A stretch of 18,561 nucleotides of DNA, from contig CAYUUP010000023.1 of the NCBI GenBank assembly GCA_964447925.1, forward strand, positions 1 to 18,561. Direction: 5' to 3'. Under the pieces are notes generated by a model, which was given only the letters and a program-made list of their open reading frames with translations, did not search any database and was not told where the DNA came from. This stretch comes from CAYUUP01 sp964447925. GTDB taxonomy: Bacteria > Bacillota > Clostridia > Oscillospirales > Oscillospiraceae. Shown piece after piece: positions 13,994 through 18,561 of the stretch. The first letter of the stretch is position 1, and the number at the start of each line of letters is the position of its first letter. Made by a program: the position numbers and the translations under genes.

Positions 13994-15547
13994 GTGAATA
14001 TCGGCAGGCTATTTTTTGAAAAGCTCAGGGAAGCTGTGGCCTCCGTGGTGCCAATTTTTCTGATTGTACTGGTACTCAGCGTCACCATCGTTCCCCTTTC
14101 TGCGGGAACCCTGGTACTCTTTCTGTTTGGCACCATCCTGGTGGTCCTGGGCATGGTGTTCTTCAACCTGGGGGTGGAGCTGTCCATGACACCTATGGGG
14201 GAGGGCATCGGCGTTCAGATGGGCCATGCAAGGCGGAGGTGGCTTGTGCTGGTTCTCTGTATGCTGCTGGGCATCATCATCACCGTTGCCGAGCCGGACC
14301 TACAGGTGCTGGCCAATCAGGTGCCGGGAATTCCAAACATGGTGCTGATCCTGGCTGTGGCCATTGGGGTGGGCGTTTTTCTGCTGTTGGCCCAGCTGCG
14401 GGTCATGCTCCATGTCCGGCTTTCCCATGCCCTGGTGGCTCTGTATCTGCTGGTACTGGTGCTGGCTAGTTTTGTGCCGGACTCTTTTCTGGCGGTGGCC
14501 TTTGACTCCGGCGGCGTCACCACAGGGCCGGTAACGGTGCCCTTCCTGATGGCGCTTGGTGTGGGGCTGGCTTCGGTGCGCAGCGATCGGGATTCCGGCA
14601 ATGACAGCTTCGGCGTGATTGCCATGTGCAGCATCGGCCCCATTGTCTCTGTCATGGTGCTGGGCATCCTGTTTGCCCCGGATGAGGTGGTCTATGAGAT
14701 GGGGGAGATCTCCAACCCGGAGACAACGGCAGGGGCGGGACGGTTGCTTCTGGAGATGGCACCGAATTACCTCTGGGAGGTGCTGACCTCACTGGCCCCC
14801 ATTGTGGGTATTTTCCTGATTTTGCAGCTGGTTTCCCACCAATTTCATGGGTACCAGTTTATACGCGTTATTTCCGGCTTCGTCGATGTCTATGTGGGGC
14901 TTGCCCTGTTCCTCACCGGTGTCAACACCGGTTTTCTCCCTGCCGGACAGAATATTGGCCAGCTGATGGCTTCCGGGGATCACCCCTGGCTACTGATCCC
15001 TGTGGGAATGCTGATGGGCTATTTCATCGTCCGGGCGGAGCCTGCGGTGCAAGTGCTGTGCCGCCAGGTGGAGGAGGTTTCCAACGGCGCAATTACTCAG
15101 AAAACGATCAGCCATGCCCTGTCCATTGGCGTGGCGGCGGCAGTGGGCATTGGGATGCTTCGTATTGTTGCTGGGATTTCTATCGCCTGGTTCCTGGTGA
15201 TTGGCTACGGAGCCGCTTTAATTATGACCTTCTTTGTCCCCCAGATGTTCACGGCGGTGGCCTTTGATTCCGGTGGCGTGGCCAGCGGGCCTATGACAGC
15301 CACCTTTGTGCTGCCCCTGGGTATGGGAGCCTGCGCCGCCCTGGGGGGAGATATTATGACCGATGCCTTCGGTATTGTGGCAATGGTGGCTCTGGCTCCC
15401 CTCTTTACCATTCAGATGGTGGGTCTGCAGAGCAAGCTGAAGCAAGCCAAGCTCAGTCGGCAGTGGACAGCAGCTCCCAGCCGGGCAGAGGCATTGGAGA
15501 ATGTCCTGGCGGGACAGATTAGCGGCGGAATATTGTATCTGGACTGA
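13994..15547 (+). CDS. DUF1538 family membrane protein with two tandem repeats
   Basis: Very hydrophobic protein of 517 residues, about twelve membrane segments, matching the DUF1538 family; no function is established to my knowledge. It is an internal duplication with an offset of about 254 residues: AVAFDSGGVTTGP (167-179) repeats as AVAFDSGGVASGP (421-433), DSFGVIAM (204-211) as DAFGIVAM (457-464), and AEPDLQVLANQV (99-110) as AEPAVQVLCRQV (348-359). Two-repeat folds and conserved Asp/Ser-Gly-Gly motifs within membrane regions are common in transporters and channels, which is my inference. GTG start with GGGGAG eight bases upstream; no in-frame ATG fits better. A PII-like gene follows after 43 bases. 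Confidence 0.88.
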   Translation: MNIGRLFFEKLREAVASVVPIFLIVLVLSVTIVPLSAGTLVLFLFGTILVVLGMVFFNLGVELSMTPMGEGIGVQMGHARRRWLVLVLCMLLGIIITVAEPDLQVLANQVPGIPNMVLILAVAIGVGVFLLLAQLRVMLHVRLSHALVALYLLVLVLASFVPDSFLAVAFDSGGVTTGPVTVPFLMALGVGLASVRSDRDSGNDSFGVIAMCSIGPIVSVMVLGILFAPDEVVYEMGEISNPETTAGAGRLLLEMAPNYLWEVLTSLAPIVGIFLILQLVSHQFHGYQFIRVISGFVDVYVGLALFLTGVNTGFLPAGQNIGQLMASGDHPWLLIPVGMLMGYFIVRAEPAVQVLCRQVEEVSNGAITQKTISHALSIGVAAAVGIGMLRIVAGISIAWFLVIGYGAALIMTFFVPQMFTAVAFDSGGVASGPMTATFVLPLGMGACAALGGDIMTDAFGIVAMVALAPLFTIQMVGLQSKLKQAKLSRQWTAAPSRAEALENVLAGQISGGILYLD

Positions 15548-15567
15548 CAGTGCAGGCGCTGTACTGT
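15547..15567 (+). other. Intergenic hairpin between DUF1538 and PII genes
   Basis: ACAGTGCAG (15547-15555) pairs with CTGTACTGT (15559-15567) with one G-U pair and a three-base loop, GCG. It begins at the DUF1538 stop codon. No T-run follows, so it may protect or process the message rather than terminate it. Confidence 0.45.
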
Positions 15568-15590
15568 AGCCGGTTAAAGGAGAATTTTCT

Positions 15591-16265
15591 ATGCCAGAGA
15601 GCAGACGGGGGATCTGCCTGCTAGCTTCCATCGTGGAGCGGGGACAGGCAAAAGGTCTGATGAATTTTTACATGAAGAACAATATTGTCTGCCACTACCA
15701 GTGCTTTGGTCGGGGAACTGCCCCCTCGGAGCTGCTGGATATTTTGGGACTGGGCGGCACCCAACGGGATGTGCTGTTGAGCCTGGGAGCGGCGGAGGAA
15801 ATCGCCGCCCTGGTGGAGCGGCTCCGGGAGGACGTGCCGGTAGCGGCCAAAGGAATTGCTTTTTCCACCCGGCTGTCGGCAGTGACGGCCAGCCTGGGGG
15901 CAGCGCTGCTGACCGGCCAGGCTCAGAGCGGAATGAAAGGAGAACTCAGAATGGAACAGGAGCGGCACAATAGCCTGATTTTAATTGTAGCAAACCGAGG
16001 CTTTACTGAGGATGTCATGCATACCGCCCGAGCGGCGGGAGCCAGGGGCGGTACCACCATTCGGGCCAGACTGGCGGGATTTGAGGATGCCGCTGGGCTT
16101 TACGGCGAGGCCCTACAGGAGGAGAAGGAGATCATTGCCATCGTGGCCACCCGGGACAGCCGGGGCGTCATCATGGAGGCCATCCACAGGTCGCACGGGC
16201 CGGAGAGTCCTGCTGGAGCGGTGGTGTGCGCCATCGGGCTGGAGGACATGGTGCGGCTGAGTTAA
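15591..16265 (+). CDS. Tandem two-domain PII-like nitrogen-regulatory protein
   Basis: Cytoplasmic signalling protein of 224 residues that looks like two PII-type domains in one chain. The first (about 5-100) holds GRGTAPSELLDILGLG (40-55) and AAKGIAFSTRLSAV (85-98). The second (about 127-222) holds GARGGTTIRAR (150-160) before a short T-loop, EKEIIAIVATRD (178-189), then GAVVCAIGLEDMVRL. PII proteins bind ATP/ADP and often 2-oxoglutarate or other small molecules and control a partner, commonly a membrane transporter encoded beside them. The usual GlnB uridylylation Tyr51 region is not seen. AAAGGAG lies eight bases before the ATG. Position after the DUF1538 gene suggests that protein as partner; this is inference. 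Confidence 0.82.
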   Translation: MPESRRGICLLASIVERGQAKGLMNFYMKNNIVCHYQCFGRGTAPSELLDILGLGGTQRDVLLSLGAAEEIAALVERLREDVPVAAKGIAFSTRLSAVTASLGAALLTGQAQSGMKGELRMEQERHNSLILIVANRGFTEDVMHTARAAGARGGTTIRARLAGFEDAAGLYGEALQEEKEIIAIVATRDSRGVIMEAIHRSHGPESPAGAVVCAIGLEDMVRLS

Positions 16266-16279
16266 ATCGGTAAATTGGG

Positions 16280-16316
16280 GGCTGGGGATCCGGTATCGGA
16301 TTCCCAGCCTCTTTTT
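16280..16316 (+). terminator. Rho-independent terminator after the PII-like gene
   Basis: GGCTGGG (16280-16286) pairs with CCCAGCC (16303-16309), and inside it ATCC pairs with GGAT, followed by TCTTTTT. It ends the ATPase/DUF1538/PII unit and insulates it from the heat-shock operon. Confidence 0.88.
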
Positions 16317-16392
16317 CGCGTTTTGCGGGGATCCTCCAGCTTGCGGCCTTGGCGTTCCCCCGATATTCACATATTGTTTACGAATCTACCGC

Positions 16393-16421
16393 TTGACAAT
16401 TTCAGGATGCAGTGCTATATT
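16393..16421 (+). promoter_or_regulatory. Sigma-A promoter of the hrcA-grpE-dnaK operon
   Basis: A perfect -35, TTGACA (16393-16398), 17 bases, then TATATT (16416-16421). The predicted start of transcription, near 16428, lies inside the CIRCE operator, so repressor binding would block the polymerase. Confidence 0.9.
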
Positions 16422-16425
16422 AGTA

Positions 16426-16452
16426 TTAGCACTCAGAGCGATGGAGTGCTAA
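16426..16452. promoter_or_regulatory. CIRCE operator (HrcA binding site)
   Basis: TTAGCACTC, nine bases, GAGTGCTAA: a perfect match to the CIRCE consensus, with both arms complete. It overlaps the predicted start of transcription and will also be in the 5' leader of the mRNA. HrcA, encoded by the first gene after it, is the known repressor of this site, so the operon should be autoregulated and induced by heat. Confidence 0.98.
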
Positions 16453-16506
16453 GCCGAAAAACAGACAGAGACAACCGGACGGTTTCCTTGAGGCGAGGTG
16501 AATTGG

Positions 16507-17652
16507 ATGGAGTTAACAGAGCGCCGTCGGCGTATTCTGCAGGCTGTGGTGGAAAGCTATATCGAGACTGCCGAACCCATTGGCTCCAAGGCTGTGGCGG
16601 CTCGGGCGGGCTTGACTTGCTCCTCCGCCACCATCCGCAGCGAGATGGCAGAGCTGGAAAAGCTGGGGCTGCTGGAACAGCCTCACACCTCCGCCGGACG
16701 TATCCCATCTGCCCAGGGCTACCGGCTGTATGTCAATCAGCTGATGGAGCAGCAGCGGCTCTCCGTACAGGAGACAGAGCGGATTAACGAATCCCTCCAG
16801 GTCAAAATGACTGAGTTGGACAGAGTGCTGGACCAGGCGGGTAAGATGGTGTCCCAGATGACCCACTACCCCGCTTTCTCCATGACAGCCTCTGCTGTCC
16901 GGCCCACCATTACCCGATATGACCTCTTGCTGGTGGACAAAGGATCCTTCATCGTGGTGGTTATGACCAATGCCAGCACGGTGAAGAACAAGCTCATCAA
17001 GCTGGCCACTGAGGTCACTCAGGCTCAGCTGGAAATGCTGGGGGCGTTGTTGAATGCGACCTTCACCGGCAGGACGATGGAGGAACTGAGCCAGGAGCTG
17101 AACCGGGTCACAAAGCAGACTACCGCCAGATCCTATGGCCTGATTTCCCTGGTGGTATCCTTTGGTATTGAGGTGCTGGAGGAGGCGGAAAAGACATCCA
17201 TCCACGTCTCCGGTGTCAATCGTCTGCTGGAACACAGTGAGTACCAGGATCTGGACAAGGCCAACAAGCTGATGAACTATCTGGCGGAAAATCCCGACCT
17301 GGGCCAGCAGCTCCACGGCGCTCTGGAGGAGGACAGCGCTCGAGTCATTATCGGCCCGGAGAATGTGGCCGAGGAACTGCGGGATTCCAGCGTGGTGCTT
17401 GCCAGCTATGACATCGGTGAGGGGATGCGGGGGATCATCGGTGTGGTAGGCCCCACCCGGATGGACTACAACAAGATTACCGCCCGGCTCAGCTACTTCG
17501 CCGAGAGCCTGGGCCGGATGTTCGGTAAGGGCGACCCTAAGCTGGAAAGCGGAAACGCATCCCCTCCAGCCCAATTGCCCCAGCCTGAACAGCCCAAGAA
17601 ATTACAGTCCCCGGCCACACCGCCGGATGAGGCGGAAAAAGGAGGAAGCTAG
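16507..17652 (+). CDS. hrcA: Heat-inducible transcription repressor HrcA
   Basis: DNA-binding repressor of class I heat-shock genes; it binds CIRCE and needs GroEL to stay active. The 381 residues start with a winged helix (ELTERRRRILQAVVESYIE, then SSATIRSEMAELEKLGLLEQPHTSAGRIPS, shown in parts), which is the HrcA signature. A GAF-like middle domain follows. A proline-rich tail of about 35 residues (PPAQLPQPEQPKK region) extends past the usual HrcA end. GAGGTG is six bases before the ATG at 16507; a GTG at 16498 would add three residues but overlaps that ribosome site. CIRCE lies 54 bases upstream of the start, and grpE begins three bases after the stop. Confidence 0.97.
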   Translation: MELTERRRRILQAVVESYIETAEPIGSKAVAARAGLTCSSATIRSEMAELEKLGLLEQPHTSAGRIPSAQGYRLYVNQLMEQQRLSVQETERINESLQVKMTELDRVLDQAGKMVSQMTHYPAFSMTASAVRPTITRYDLLLVDKGSFIVVVMTNASTVKNKLIKLATEVTQAQLEMLGALLNATFTGRTMEELSQELNRVTKQTTARSYGLISLVVSFGIEVLEEAEKTSIHVSGVNRLLEHSEYQDLDKANKLMNYLAENPDLGQQLHGALEEDSARVIIGPENVAEELRDSSVVLASYDIGEGMRGIIGVVGPTRMDYNKITARLSYFAESLGRMFGKGDPKLESGNASPPAQLPQPEQPKKLQSPATPPDEAEKGGS

Positions 17653-17655
17653 ACC

Positions 17656-18234
17656 ATGGCAAATAAAGTGAAGCCTGAGGATGAGATCCCCCAGGAGGAA
17701 GCCCGCACAGGGACGCCGGAGACAGAGGCTCCGGAGACTGCGGCAGAGGAATCTCCGGAGGTTGACCAGGAGGCTACGCCTGAATCGGAAACGCCCGACC
17801 CGCTGGAGGATGCGCAGAAGGCACTGGCGGAAAAGGAGGATCAATACCTCCGGCTGGCAGCCGAGTATGATAATTTCCGCCGCCGCAGCGTTAAGGAGAA
17901 GTCCGAGGCTTACAGCAAGGCCAAGGCAGATGCCGCCGCAGTATTCCTGCCCGTCTATGACAATCTGGAGCGGGCGCTCCAGCAAGGGTGTGAGGATGAG
18001 GCTTTCCTCAAGGGCGTGGAGATGACCATGGCCCAGTTGAAGAATGTACTCTCTGGGCTGGGCATCACCCCAGTGGGCGAAAAAGGCGAATCTTTCGACC
18101 CAAATCTCCACAACGCCGTTATGCATGTGGAGGATGAAACGCTGGGAGAGGGTGTTATCGCAGAGGTCTTTCAGACCGGTTTTAAAATAGAGGATCGGGT
18201 CATCCGGTTCGCCATGGTAAAGGTAGCCAACTGA
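17656..18234 (+). CDS. grpE: Nucleotide exchange factor GrpE
   Basis: Co-chaperone that releases ADP from DnaK. The 192 residues have an acidic, probably disordered N-terminus (about 8-50, rich in Glu, Pro and Thr), then the long dimerisation helix with LRLAAEYDNFRRR (65-77), and the beta domain with FDPNLHNAVMHVED (147-160) and GFKIEDRVIRFAMVKVAN at the end, shown here as the family's closing motif. The GGAGGAAG ribosome site (17641-17648) lies inside the last codons of hrcA. The gene starts three bases after the hrcA stop, so the two are coupled. Confidence 0.97.
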   Translation: MANKVKPEDEIPQEEARTGTPETEAPETAAEESPEVDQEATPESETPDPLEDAQKALAEKEDQYLRLAAEYDNFRRRSVKEKSEAYSKAKADAAAVFLPVYDNLERALQQGCEDEAFLKGVEMTMAQLKNVLSGLGITPVGEKGESFDPNLHNAVMHVEDETLGEGVIAEVFQTGFKIEDRVIRFAMVKVAN

Positions 18235-18253
18235 CACAGGCCAAAGGCTTGTG
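18235..18253 (+). other. Hairpin between grpE and dnaK
   Basis: CACAGGCC (18235-18242) pairs with GGCTTGTG (18246-18253), one G-U pair, loop AAA. It begins right after the grpE stop. With no T-run it is more likely an RNA processing or stability element than a terminator. Confidence 0.4.
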
Positions 18254-18313
18254 AGGTACGCATACAAAGCTATTCAAACAATTCTATTCTATTGAAATCA
18301 GGAGGAAATTATT

Positions 18314-18561
18314 ATGTCTAAAATCATTGGAATCGACCTGGGTACTACCAATTCCTGTGTGGCAGTTATGGAGGGCGGCGAGGCCGTCGTCATCCCCAAC
18401 GCGGAGGGCAATCGCACAACCCCCTCTGTTGTGGCCTTCTCTAAGGACGGTGAACGGATGGTGGGCCAGGTGGCTAAGCGCCAGGCCATCACCAACCCCG
18501 ACCGCACCGTCATCTCCATCAAGCGGGAGATGGGCAGCAACTACAAGGTCAGCATCGACGG
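18314..18561 (+). CDS. dnaK: Chaperone DnaK (Hsp70), 5' part only
   Basis: ATP-dependent Hsp70 chaperone, acting with GrpE and DnaJ. Only the first 82 codons are in the window; the frame runs off the right edge and is intact as far as it goes. IIGIDLGTTNSCVAVMEGG (4-22) is the phosphate-binding signature of Hsp70, and NRTTPSVVAF and VGQVAKRQAITNP follow as in bacterial DnaK. GGAGG (18301-18305) lies eight bases before the ATG. It is third in the operon after hrcA and grpE; dnaJ would be expected next but is not visible. Confidence 0.97.
   Translation, partial: MSKIIGIDLGTTNSCVAVMEGGEAVVIPNAEGNRTTPSVVAFSKDGERMVGQVAKRQAITNPDRTVISIKREMGSNYKVSID

Noticed and set aside
16513..17574. 353-codon minus-strand ORF antisense to hrcA
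   Set aside because: Exact shadow of hrcA, which has unmistakable family motifs, a promoter and CIRCE. The antisense product matches nothing I know.
1..18561. tRNA, rRNA, CRISPR array, insertion sequence or prophage gene
   Set aside because: I found no cloverleaf-like segment, no regularly spaced repeats, and no transposase, integrase or phage-like protein on either strand.

Overview
The window is a GC-rich stretch of a Gram-positive Clostridia chromosome, most likely a gut Oscillospiraceae relative of Flavonifractor, Lawsonibacter or Intestinimonas. This is an inference from several features: a perfect CIRCE operator in front of hrcA-grpE-dnaK, a Bacillus-type PurF with a propeptide and four iron-sulfur cysteines, a PurO-like IMP cyclohydrolase, a DUF4830 protein, strong AGGAGG ribosome sites and sigma-A promoters with 17-base spacers. 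No tRNA, rRNA, CRISPR array, transposase or phage gene is visible. A 10-N assembly gap lies inside purM.

Layout. Bases 1-185 hold no recognisable gene, only a plus-strand terminator whose T-tract overlaps the murC stop codon. murC (minus strand) and a NIT2-like carbon-nitrogen hydrolase (plus strand) diverge from a 183-base region with a promoter for each. A 208-base spacer with a long imperfect inverted repeat leads to a small membrane-anchored DUF4830 protein. A 367-base spacer then carries a terminator-like hairpin, a consensus promoter (TTGCCA-N17-TATAAT) and a leader of about 210 bases with a 23-residue ORF and an attenuator-like hairpin.

The purine operon follows: purE, purC, purF, purM, purN, a PurO-type IMP cyclohydrolase, a stand-alone AICAR formyltransferase (purH without its cyclohydrolase domain) and purD, closed by a strong terminator. 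It covers most of the route from PRPP to IMP. FGAM synthetase (purL/S/Q), purB and purK are not here. PurE has a sequence that may be the CO2-using class II type, which would remove the need for PurK. The last two steps are done by two separate proteins, with the cyclohydrolase of the type first known from archaea.

Next comes what looks like one transcription unit: a CtpE-like cation P-type ATPase, a twelve-helix DUF1538 membrane protein made of two tandem repeats, and a tandem two-domain PII-like protein, with a promoter before the ATPase and a terminator after the PII gene. This is the least understood part of the window and the best candidate for an undescribed system: a membrane transporter or channel regulated by a dedicated nucleotide-sensing PII protein.

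The right end is the class I heat-shock operon: sigma-A promoter, perfect CIRCE, hrcA, grpE and the first 82 codons of dnaK, cut by the window edge.
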